Assembly: GCA_903915615.1 (NCBI GenBank)
Contig: CAIWTR010000210.1
Location: 1-5,077 of the forward strand
Source of the DNA: an uncultured Armatimonadota bacterium
Lineage (GTDB): Bacteria > Armatimonadota > Armatimonadia > Armatimonadales > Armatimonadaceae
Reading direction: 5' to 3'
DNA length: 5,077 bases
Numbering within the stretch: position 1 is the first letter of the stretch; every line of letters starts with the position of its first letter. The notes beneath the pieces were generated by a model. It ran no database searches. It was given only the letters and a program-made list of their open reading frames with translations, and was not told the origin of the DNA. The translations under genes and the position numbers were made by a program. Shown here piece after piece: positions 1 to 5,077 of the stretch.

Positions 1-696
1 CCCGAGCGCAACCGAAATACGATTGACTCGCTCCTTGCAAATGATGACATCTGCCCGGGCGACCTGGTGGTGCTTCCCGAAACTTGTCTGACCGGCTTCA
101 CCCATAACCGTGACTTTGCAGCTGAAGATACTCAGGCAGAGCGCGAGTACTTTGCCGCTGTTGCCGCCCGCCTTGGTGTGACGCTTGTGTCCGGCATTAT
201 CGAGAATGGCCAGAACATCGCCCTGGTCCACTGCCCGGCGGGAGACCTGCTCGCGCGCTACGTCAAGCAGCGTCCATTTGTGCATGGCGGGGAGGTTTGG
301 CGTGCCGGGGATGAACCTGTGGTCTTTGACTGGAATGGCATCCGCGTTTCGCCGTTTATCTGCTACGATCTTCGCTTTCCAGAGCTGTTTCGAGCGGCGG
401 CGGCGCGGTGGCAACCGGAGCTGATGTTAGTCATCGCGAGCTGGCCCGTCGCGCGTATCCATCACTGGACGCGACTTTTAACAGCTCGTGCCATCGAAAA
501 TCAATGCTTCGTCGCGGGCATCAACCGGACTGGCACAGACCCTGGCTACTCCTTCCCGGGTGCATCGGTTTGTGTGGACTGGAACGGCGATGCGCTTGCG
601 GATTCGGGTAGCGAACTCGGGGTTACAACCGCCGCTCTGGACATCGATGGGCTGAACGTTTACCGCACAGCCCTCCCATTTCTAAAGGGCATTTAG
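1..696 (+). CDS. Carbon-nitrogen hydrolase (nitrilase superfamily), omega-amidase/YafV-like, 5' end outside window
   Basis: Seen: the frame is open from base 1 to the TAG at 694-696, giving 231 codons with no start in view. The GTG at 67 is internal, because family sequence continues upstream of it. All three catalytic positions of the nitrilase superfamily are present: Glu at codon 27 (VVLPET), Lys at codon 89 (YVKQRPF) and Cys at codon 121 (FICYDLRFPE). Later come ASWPVARIHHW and TARAIENQCFVAGINR, typical of the omega-amidase/YafV branch, and the C-terminal pattern YRTALPFL. Known: these cytosolic enzymes hydrolyse amides such as 2-oxoglutaramate and 2-oxosuccinamate through a Cys thioester, salvaging the by-products of glutamine transamination. 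Inference: about 10-25 N-terminal residues (first beta strand) lie off the window. The substrate is not fixed by sequence; a general deaminated-glutathione or other aliphatic amidase remains possible. The gene converges with the next one, with 3 bp between stops. Confidence 0.9.
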   Translation, partial: PERNRNTIDSLLANDDICPGDLVVLPETCLTGFTHNRDFAAEDTQAEREYFAAVAARLGVTLVSGIIENGQNIALVHCPAGDLLARYVKQRPFVHGGEVWRAGDEPVVFDWNGIRVSPFICYDLRFPELFRAAAARWQPELMLVIASWPVARIHHWTRLLTARAIENQCFVAGINRTGTDPGYSFPGASVCVDWNGDALADSGSELGVTTAALDIDGLNVYRTALPFLKGI

Positions 697-703
697 CCTT
701 TAG
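682..703. terminator. Inverted repeat spanning the stops of two convergent genes, possible bidirectional terminator
   Basis: CTAAAGG at 682-688 is perfectly complementary to CCTTTAG at 697-703, with an 8-base loop (689-696) that contains the TAG stop of the amidase. The right arm contains the stop codon of the - strand gene (TAA, read from 702 to 700). The position between convergent genes suits a bidirectional terminator. However, the stem is only 7 bp with few G-C pairs, and no run of T follows on either strand, so intrinsic termination would be weak. Confidence 0.35.
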
Positions 704-1479
704 GCCTTCCACAGCCGCTCGAATGTCGTCGCGACCGGTTCAAGGAGAACACTCTCCACCGGATAGCCCGGAACCACTGTTACGCCAAAGTGCAGCGCGG
801 CAAAAGCTCCGACGAGAACTGGACAGTAGTTTGCTGCCCCGGCGAAGTGGATTGACCGGCGGATGGCATCCGTAAAGCTGGTGCTCGTCTGCGTGAAGTA
901 AAGCGCGGCCTCAAGCGTTTTCGGTGCATAGCCGCCATTCGAGAGGTAGTTCGAATCGATGGTTTGTTGGGATAGCAAGGCGCTGACTTGCCCCGATGTC
1001 GCAGCGGCTGCACTTGCAATCGCAGCTGGGAGCGTCGCACCGCGCAGCATCCCCCGGATAATCAATGCCGTTGCTGCGCTCGCTTCACCTGCATCTGTGT
1101 GCCAGTGCGTCAGCCGTGCTTCTTTACGGGCTTCCGCTGCGACAAGGGCATCCGGGATCACCGATGCGCACCCAATCGCCGTCGCGCGGTGAGCCGTATT
1201 CGCCCCAGCGGTCATACCGCCGAGGAGGTGATCGACGCTCTTTGCCGCTTCCTCGGCATCAACGCCTGAGGAAATCTGGTCGAAGACAGCGCTCCAAACC
1301 GGACCAGTGTCGAATGCATCGGTGCGGTACCACGCGAGGTAGCGCTTGGTCAGGTCGGCTGTGTCAAGGCCTGCCGTGTCTGCGATGCTGTTTCCTAAAA
1401 TCAGGGCCATGCGTATCGGTCCACCGATACGGTCTCCTGTAGCTTGCCCAAGGAGTGGGTTATTCGTTCGTTGTGTCAT
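700..1479 (-). CDS. ADP-ribosylglycohydrolase-fold protein lacking the canonical metal-binding motifs
   Basis: Seen: 259 residues from ATG (1479-1477) to TAA (702-700). In order: LLGQATGDRIGGP (9-21), which matches the family N-terminal GxxxGDxxG helix; RYLAWYRTDAFDTGP (46-60); GANTAHRATAIG (92-103), corresponding to the family's GNGxxMR region; LTHWHTDAGEASAA (123-136), corresponding to the TH helix; GGYAPKTLEAALYF (182-195); and AGAANYCPVLVGAFAALHFG (213-232), where active members have GGDTDT followed by a GAxxGAxxG helix. Known: DraG/ARH enzymes remove ADP-ribose from proteins or small molecules using two Mg or Mn ions held by Thr-Asp-Asp and Asp-x-Asp residues. Odd: there is no TDDT motif between residues 21 and 60, and GDTDT is replaced by GAANYC, so ordinary hydrolase activity is doubtful. 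The frame is intact, so this looks like a divergent subfamily or a pseudoenzyme rather than a decaying gene. The start has only a weak AGAG upstream. It is transcribed divergently from the DUF1501 gene. Confidence 0.8.
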   Translation of the reverse strand: MTQRTNNPLLGQATGDRIGGPIRMALILGNSIADTAGLDTADLTKRYLAWYRTDAFDTGPVWSAVFDQISSGVDAEEAAKSVDHLLGGMTAGANTAHRATAIGCASVIPDALVAAEARKEARLTHWHTDAGEASAATALIIRGMLRGATLPAAIASAAAATSGQVSALLSQQTIDSNYLSNGGYAPKTLEAALYFTQTSTSFTDAIRRSIHFAGAANYCPVLVGAFAALHFGVTVVPGYPVESVLLEPVATTFERLWKA

Positions 1480-1500
1480 GTCTTTTTGTTCTCTATGTGT

Positions 1501-1529
1501 AATCTAATCATTCCACGCAAATGTGACAT
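1501..1529 (-). promoter_or_regulatory. Possible sigma-70-like promoter for the ADP-ribosylglycohydrolase-like gene
   Basis: On the - strand, ATGTCA (1529-1524, 4 of 6 matches to the -35 consensus) and TAGATT (1506-1501, 4 of 6 matches to the -10 consensus) are separated by 17 bases. Transcription would start near 1494 and leave a leader of about 15 bases before the ATG at 1479. The match is modest and such patterns also occur by chance. The assignment rests on spacing and location. Confidence 0.25.
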
Positions 1530-1575
1530 CTCTGTGGAAACAATTCTTCAGCGCATCCCGGCTGGCAATCATTGC

Positions 1576-1595
1576 TCACTTTGTGTGAAAATCAC
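1576..1595. promoter_or_regulatory. Cluster of alternating TCAC/GTGA half-sites before the DUF1501 start
   Basis: TCAC at 1576-1579, GTGA at 1585-1588 and TCAC at 1592-1595 form two overlapping inverted repeats, with spacers of 5 and 3 bases, ending 2 bases before the ATG at 1598. A regulator binding here would cover the ribosome entry region, where no Shine-Dalgarno sequence is seen. The half-sites recall CRP-type TGTGA...TCACA sites, but the spacers are too short for CRP. This may be an operator or chance. Confidence 0.2.
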
Positions 1596-1597
1596 GC

Positions 1598-3055
1598 ATG
1601 GACTACCTGCAGGCTGCACAGGATGCACTGAACCGCCGTACTTTTCTCCGTAACTCAGCGAGCGCTATCGGCGTCGCCGCACTCGGGGGCCTGATGGCTG
1701 AGTACGCCAATGCCGCTCCTCCGCTTCAGCGGATTGGTGGCATCCCATCGGTGCCGCACTTCAAGCCCAAAGCCAAGCGCATCATTTACCTCTTCCAGAG
1801 CGGCGCTCCGAGCCAGTATGAGCTCTTTGACCCGAAGCCGATGCTCGTCGACAGGCGCGGTGAAAACCTCCCGGATTCGATTCGTAAAGGGCAACGCCTT
1901 ACCGGGATGACATCCGGGCAGGGGACCTTTCCCGTCGCGCCCAGCAAATTTGGCTTCAAAAAGTATGGTAAGTCAGGGATGGAACTCAGTGAGATCCTCC
2001 CGAACATCGGCAAACTGGCCGACAAAATGTGTCTCATCCGTAGCATGCACACGGATGCCATCAACCACGACCCAGCCGTGACATTTCTGCAGACCGGCTC
2101 ACAGCTCGCGGGGCGTCCAAGCATCGGAGCGTGGCTAGCCTATGGTCTTGGAACCCTTAATGCAGACCTGCCAAGTTATGTTGTGTTGACATCCAAAGGC
2201 TCCGGTCGCCCGGAAGACCAGCCGCTGTACGATCGTCTCTGGGGCGCGGGCTTCCTCCCGACCCAGCATCAGGGCGTCAAATTCCGTAATGCCGCTGAGC
2301 GCGTGCTGTACCTCAGTAACCCGGATGGCGTTGCGCGCGGGACACGACGCGGGATGCTGGATGAGCTTTCAGAAATCAACCTCAAGCGCCGTTCGGTTGT
2401 CGGCGACCCGGAAATCGATGCGCGTGTCGCACAGTACGAAATGGCTTTCCGGATGCAGGCATCCGTTCCAGAGCTGACCGACCTCAGCGGTGAATCGGCG
2501 AAGACGCTTGAGCGGTACGGCCCGGATGTGCATCGGCCTGGAAGCTTTGCGCAGAATTGTCTTCTGGCGCGTCGTTTGTGCGAGCGCGGTACCCGGATGG
2601 TCCAGTGTTTCCACATGGGCTGGGACCACCACGGCGGCTTACCCGGTGCGATTCAGGGGCAGGTGCGGGACACCGATCAGGCTACGTGGGCACTGGTGCA
2701 GGATCTGGAAGAGCGTGGGCTTCTCGAAGACACGATTGTCGTCTGGGGCGGCGAGTTTGGCCGTACGGTTTACTCGCAGGGTTCGCTTTCGGTGAATGAG
2801 TACGGGCGTGATCACCATCCACGGTGTTTCTCGATGTTTATGCTTGGCGCAGGCATCAAGGGCGGGACCACGTATGGCGCCACGGATGACTACGGCTACA
2901 ACATCACAGAAAACCCAGTCAGTGTCCATGACCTCAACGCGACACTGCTTCACCTTCTCGGGATTGGGCATACCAAGCTGACGTACCGTTATCAGGGGCG
3001 TGACTTCCGCCTCACGGATGTCTTTGGAGATGTCATTAAGCCGCTGCTGGTTTAG
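1598..3055 (+). CDS. DUF1501 family protein with Tat signal peptide (alkaline phosphatase/sulfatase-like superfamily)
   Basis: Seen: 485 residues. A twin-arginine signal NRRTFLR (12-18) is followed by a hydrophobic Ala/Gly stretch (about 21-33) and a likely signal peptidase site after ANA (37-39), so folded export is predicted. DUF1501 hallmarks follow: IIYLFQSGAPSQYELFDPKP (62-81), a CLIRSMHTDAINHDP segment with H157 and D158, GWDHHGG (341-347), VVWGGEFGRT (381-390), YGRDHHP (402-408), and the C-terminal SVHDLNATLLHLLGI block. The Asp/His/Glu clusters match metal-site positions of the alkaline phosphatase-like fold. Known: the family is abundant in Planctomycetes and Verrucomicrobia, usually encoded next to a DUF1549/DUF1553 cytochrome-domain protein; its biochemical role is not established. 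Here no such partner is visible, because the upstream neighbour is divergent and the downstream gene is gpmA. The length is normal for the family. ATG 1598 is chosen because it places 11 residues before the twin-arginine motif; it lacks a recognisable ribosome binding site. Confidence 0.92.
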   Translation: MDYLQAAQDALNRRTFLRNSASAIGVAALGGLMAEYANAAPPLQRIGGIPSVPHFKPKAKRIIYLFQSGAPSQYELFDPKPMLVDRRGENLPDSIRKGQRLTGMTSGQGTFPVAPSKFGFKKYGKSGMELSEILPNIGKLADKMCLIRSMHTDAINHDPAVTFLQTGSQLAGRPSIGAWLAYGLGTLNADLPSYVVLTSKGSGRPEDQPLYDRLWGAGFLPTQHQGVKFRNAAERVLYLSNPDGVARGTRRGMLDELSEINLKRRSVVGDPEIDARVAQYEMAFRMQASVPELTDLSGESAKTLERYGPDVHRPGSFAQNCLLARRLCERGTRMVQCFHMGWDHHGGLPGAIQGQVRDTDQATWALVQDLEERGLLEDTIVVWGGEFGRTVYSQGSLSVNEYGRDHHPRCFSMFMLGAGIKGGTTYGATDDYGYNITENPVSVHDLNATLLHLLGIGHTKLTYRYQGRDFRLTDVFGDVIKPLLV

Positions 3056-3095
3056 GTAAACGCTTCCCTTCGGCTCATCGTCTTCGCTCTGGACG

Positions 3096-3130
3096 AAAAA
3101 AGCCCCCGGTCACACACGACTGGGGGCTTT
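3096..3130. terminator. Strong rho-independent terminator hairpin after the DUF1501 gene, bidirectional
   Basis: The arm 3099-3111 pairs with 3118-3130 in a 13-bp stem with one G-U pair and the six-base loop ACACAC. Its core is AAAGCCCCC against GGGGGCTTT. A run of six A precedes and overlaps the left arm (3096-3101), so on the - strand the stem ends in TTTTTT. On the + strand only TTT ends the stem before CCC. It lies 40 bases after the DUF1501 stop and should separate that gene from gpmA. It looks at least as strong for transcripts coming from the opposite direction. Confidence 0.85.
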
Positions 3131-3192
3131 CCCGTAATTGTCAACTTCCACCGATGACCGCTACGCACACCTCGAATCCAGAATTCGTCCGG

Positions 3193-3201
3193 TGGTAACA
3201 T
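3193..3201 (+). promoter_or_regulatory. Possible extended -10 promoter for gpmA
   Basis: TGGTAACAT fits an extended -10 element: TG, one base, then TAACAT, which keeps the first, second, fifth and sixth consensus positions. No good -35 lies 16-18 bases upstream. It sits after the terminator and would start transcription near 3208, giving a leader of about 60 bases before the GTG at 3267. The leader contains a small hairpin, CCCGC-CGAT-GCGGG (3217-3230). The location is sensible and the match is weak. Confidence 0.25.
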
Positions 3202-3251
3202 ACCCCTAACGAAGCGCCCGCCGATGCGGGACATCCCCTTGTTTGACCTCG

Positions 3252-3257
3252 AAAGGA
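3252..3257 (+). promoter_or_regulatory. Shine-Dalgarno sequence that decides the gpmA start
   Basis: AAAGGA ends 9 bases before the GTG at 3267, an ideal spacing. The alternative in-frame TTG at 3243 has no such sequence upstream and would place this site inside the coding region. GTG 3267 is therefore the better start. This is the only convincing Shine-Dalgarno sequence among the four gene starts in the window. Confidence 0.75.
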
Positions 3258-3266
3258 AACGCGCAC

Positions 3267-3896
3267 GTGCACGCTGATGGAAAGGGACGACTCCTGCTCG
3301 TCCGACACACGCAATCCGTTTGGAACTCCCTCGATCTCTTCACCGGTTGGGTGGATGTCGACCTCTCTGAAAAGGGCAAGCTCGATGCCAAGTCTGTTGG
3401 CGTGAAAATCGCCGGTGTCTACAATGTCGACATCGCGTTCACCAGCAGCCTCGTCCGCGCACAGCAAACCCTCCAGCTCGTGATGGATGGCGCCGGTATC
3501 CAAGGCACCCCTGTGACCGAAGACTGGCACCTCAATGAGCGCTTCTACGGTAGCTGGCAGGGCAAAAACAAGACCGAAATGAAGGCAAAATACGGAGAAG
3601 ATGCCATCCAAGCCGTCCGCCGTGGCTATGCCCAGCGCCCACCCGCCGGCGAATCCCTTGAAGACACCGCTGAGCGCGTGCTGCCTTACTTCGCAGAGTC
3701 CATCGAGCCAGCTCTTGCCGAAGGCAAGACGGTTCTGATCGCAGCACACGGTAACTCCCTCCGCGCACTCGTAAAGCACCTCGAAAATATGTCCGATGAA
3801 GCCGCACCAGGCATCGAAATCGGCAATGGTGAGCTGCGTGAGTATGTCCGCGAAGCGGATGGCAGGTACACCCGTGGAGCCACCTTCCACCCATAA
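3267..3896 (+). CDS. gpmA: 2,3-bisphosphoglycerate-dependent phosphoglycerate mutase, short form
   Basis: Interconverts 3-phosphoglycerate and 2-phosphoglycerate in glycolysis and gluconeogenesis through a phosphohistidine, in the cytoplasm. Seen: 209 residues from GTG, with LLLVRHTQSVWN (9-20; nucleophile His14), FTGWVDVDLSEKG (25-37), TSSLVRAQQT (59-68; Arg64), LNERFYG (89-95; acid/base Glu91), RRGYAQRPP (118-126) and AAHGNSLRALVKHL (159-172; second His161). These are the phosphate- and substrate-binding elements of true mutases, not just of generic histidine phosphatases. Compared with the 250-residue E. coli enzyme, about 25 residues are missing between the PP and GESL segments, and the C-terminal tail is shorter, as in known short bacterial forms. 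Odd: RHT replaces the usual RHG, NERF replaces NERH, and Val replaces Trp before RRGY. It stands 30 bases before the kinase gene and is probably co-transcribed with it. An in-frame TTG start at 3243 is less likely. A related sugar phosphatase cannot be fully excluded. Confidence 0.9.
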   Translation: MHADGKGRLLLVRHTQSVWNSLDLFTGWVDVDLSEKGKLDAKSVGVKIAGVYNVDIAFTSSLVRAQQTLQLVMDGAGIQGTPVTEDWHLNERFYGSWQGKNKTEMKAKYGEDAIQAVRRGYAQRPPAGESLEDTAERVLPYFAESIEPALAEGKTVLIAAHGNSLRALVKHLENMSDEAAPGIEIGNGELREYVREADGRYTRGATFHP

Positions 3897-3926
3897 TCCC
3901 TTGTTAGGACAGAATCGATTCCGCCC

Positions 3927-5077
3927 ATGATGCACACCGACTTAATGCGCTTTGAAGACATCGTTTTGGCAGCGAACTACTTCGCTCCAGGGGATGTCAC
4001 CCTCGCCCGCGCACCTGGTCGGCTGGATGTTATGGGCGGTATCGCCGACTATAGCGGCTCTCTTGTCGCTGAAATGCCCATCGCCGCAGTCTGCTGCGTT
4101 GCCGCGCAGCGCACCAGCGAGCCAACCATTGTTGTGCGCACCGCGGATGCTGCTGCGAACGGACTCGAACCCGAAGTCACATTCCCCCTTGATGTCTGCA
4201 AAAGTGTGGCAAGCCTTCAGGCCTATCTACGCTCGCTGCCAAAGCCACAAAAGTGGGCTGGCTATCTCGCAGGCGCCGTCCTCTTTGCAACCGAAGCTGG
4301 CTATACCCCCCAGGGGCAGGGCTGGAAGCTTTTTGTTTCATCCCATGTCCCGGTAGGTGCCGGCGTTTCCAGCAGTGCTGCTGTCGAAGTTGCAACGATG
4401 CGATCCATTTGCGGTGCGGTGGGCGCCGAAATGGAACCGATGACCATGGCCCGTCTTTGCCAGCGGGTTGAGAATGACCTCCTCGATGCCCCATGTGGCA
4501 TCATGGATCAGGTCACCTGTGTTGCAGGCATTAAGGATGCACTCCTGCGTCTCGAATGTCAACCACATACCATCGAAGGGACCAGCCGCCTCCCCGAGGA
4601 TTGGGCTGTCTTTGGTATCGACTCCGGTGTGAAACACAGTGTCAGCGGTCACGGCTATACCGAGGCGCGCGTCGGGGCCTTTATGGGCCTCCGGATGATC
4701 AGTGAACGCGCCGGCGAGTCCTTCAACAACTACCTCTGCCGCTGCCACATTGAGTGGTACCGCTCGTTTACGGCGGTTGAACCGCTCCCGGAACGGATGC
4801 TTGGCGCCGACTTCCTGGCACGCTATGGCAGCATCGCCGATACGGTGACCAAAGTCAACCCCGATGTCACTTACCGGGTACGTGCTGCATCCGAGCACCC
4901 GATTTACGAAGATCGCCGCGTGCGCTCATTCATTGACTGCGTCGAGGATGGCACAGAAGAGGCATTCAAGGCCGCTGGTGCATACATGATTGATGCCCAT
5001 GTTTCCTACTCGGCCTGCGGACTCGGAACGCCTGAGACAGATTTGTTGGTCGACCTCGCGATGGAACATGCCATCAC
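3927..5077 (+). CDS. GHMP-family sugar 1-kinase, L-arabinokinase/galactokinase-like, 3' end outside window
   Basis: Seen: the frame is open from ATG 3927 to the window edge, 383 codons with no stop. Motifs in order: ARAPGRLDVMGGIADYSG (27-44), in the place of the galactokinase signature; the ATP-binding loop PVGAGVSSSAA (142-152); CGIMDQ with the likely catalytic Asp194; GIDSGVKHSVSG (230-241) followed by a VGAFMG helix; HPIYE; and the third GHMP motif SACGLGTPETD (362-372). Known: the GGIADYSG form and the paired SACGLG motif are, as I recall, those of the kinase half of plant L-arabinokinase (ARA1), while galactokinases have GEHTDYNGG. The predicted reaction is ATP-dependent phosphorylation of a sugar at C1, probably L-arabinose or galactose, in the cytoplasm. 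The plant glycosyltransferase-like N-terminal half is absent. ATG 3927 and 3930 are adjacent, and ATG 3945 is a further option. None has a close Shine-Dalgarno sequence; AGGA at 3906 is 17 bases away. The short gap after gpmA suggests an operon. Confidence 0.88.
   Translation, partial: MMHTDLMRFEDIVLAANYFAPGDVTLARAPGRLDVMGGIADYSGSLVAEMPIAAVCCVAAQRTSEPTIVVRTADAAANGLEPEVTFPLDVCKSVASLQAYLRSLPKPQKWAGYLAGAVLFATEAGYTPQGQGWKLFVSSHVPVGAGVSSSAAVEVATMRSICGAVGAEMEPMTMARLCQRVENDLLDAPCGIMDQVTCVAGIKDALLRLECQPHTIEGTSRLPEDWAVFGIDSGVKHSVSGHGYTEARVGAFMGLRMISERAGESFNNYLCRCHIEWYRSFTAVEPLPERMLGADFLARYGSIADTVTKVNPDVTYRVRAASEHPIYEDRRVRSFIDCVEDGTEEAFKAAGAYMIDAHVSYSACGLGTPETDLLVDLAMEHAI

Noticed and set aside
1065..1442. 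+ strand open frame of 125 codons opposite the ADP-ribosylglycohydrolase-like gene
   Set aside because: The translation is rich in Arg, Ser and Cys with no domain, as expected for the reverse of a biased coding region. The - strand protein has clear family motifs.
1585..1595. Possible CRP site at GTGAAAATCAC
   Set aside because: The spacer between the GTGA and TCAC arms is 3 bases instead of the much wider spacing needed for CRP, so only a generic half-site cluster is reported.
1444..1653. + strand 69-codon frame crossing the divergent intergenic region
   Set aside because: It overlaps the 5' ends of both divergent genes and would run into the DUF1501 signal peptide in another frame. No ribosome site or recognisable protein.
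3243..3266. Eight-codon upstream extension of gpmA starting at TTG 3243
   Set aside because: It would place the AAAGGA ribosome binding site inside the coding region and adds residues not typical of the family. GTG 3267 is better spaced.
3894..3929. Possible stop-codon readthrough fusing gpmA to the kinase, since both share a frame and only one TAA separates them
   Set aside because: Ten open codons between a stop and the next start are expected by chance, and no readthrough signal is seen.
3141..3935. Long - strand open frame of 264 codons antisense to gpmA
   Set aside because: It lies opposite a gene with unmistakable family motifs. Its length is explained by codon bias on the coding strand, and its translation shows no recognisable domain.
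4338..4898. - strand open frame of 186 codons opposite the GHMP kinase
   Set aside because: It is the antisense shadow of the kinase coding sequence, with no family motif of its own.

Overview
This 5,077-base window is gene-dense bacterial chromosome with five protein-coding genes. One is cut by each edge of the window. The coding bias is moderately GC-rich. The DUF1501 protein with a twin-arginine (Tat) signal and the plant-arabinokinase-like GHMP kinase point to a bacterium of the Planctomycetes-Verrucomicrobia-Lentisphaerae type, perhaps a verrucomicrobial lineage. That placement is an inference from gene content recalled from memory, not a search. I see no rRNA, tRNA, CRISPR array, insertion sequence, phage gene or origin.

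Layout: (1) 1-696, + strand, 3' part of a nitrilase-superfamily amidase of the omega-amidase/YafV type, with Glu, Lys and Cys of the catalytic triad visible. (2) 700-1479, - strand, an ADP-ribosylglycohydrolase-fold protein. It converges on gene 1 with only 3 bp between the stop codons, and a perfect 7-bp inverted repeat overlaps both stops. The Asp motifs that bind the two metal ions in active family members are absent. (3) 1480-1597, a divergent intergenic region with a possible - strand promoter and a cluster of GTGA/TCAC half-sites just before the next start. (4) 1598-3055, + strand, a Tat-exported DUF1501 protein of the alkaline phosphatase/sulfatase-like superfamily, without the DUF1549/DUF1553 cytochrome partner that often accompanies it. 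(5) 3056-3266, an intergenic region holding a strong terminator hairpin (3096-3130), a possible extended -10 promoter, a small leader hairpin and a clear Shine-Dalgarno sequence. (6) 3267-3896, + strand, a short 2,3-bisphosphoglycerate-dependent phosphoglycerate mutase (gpmA). (7) 3927 to the right edge, + strand, a GHMP kinase resembling the kinase half of plant L-arabinokinase, probably co-transcribed with gpmA.

The genes do not form one obvious pathway. The gpmA-kinase pair is central carbon metabolism: a glycolytic mutase followed by a predicted sugar 1-kinase. The amidase would deal with 2-oxo-acid amides, and the DUF1501 protein acts outside the cytoplasm. The most unusual items are the ADP-ribosylglycohydrolase-like protein lacking its metal-site residues and the arabinokinase-type kinase. 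I found no convincing evidence of a new multi-gene system.
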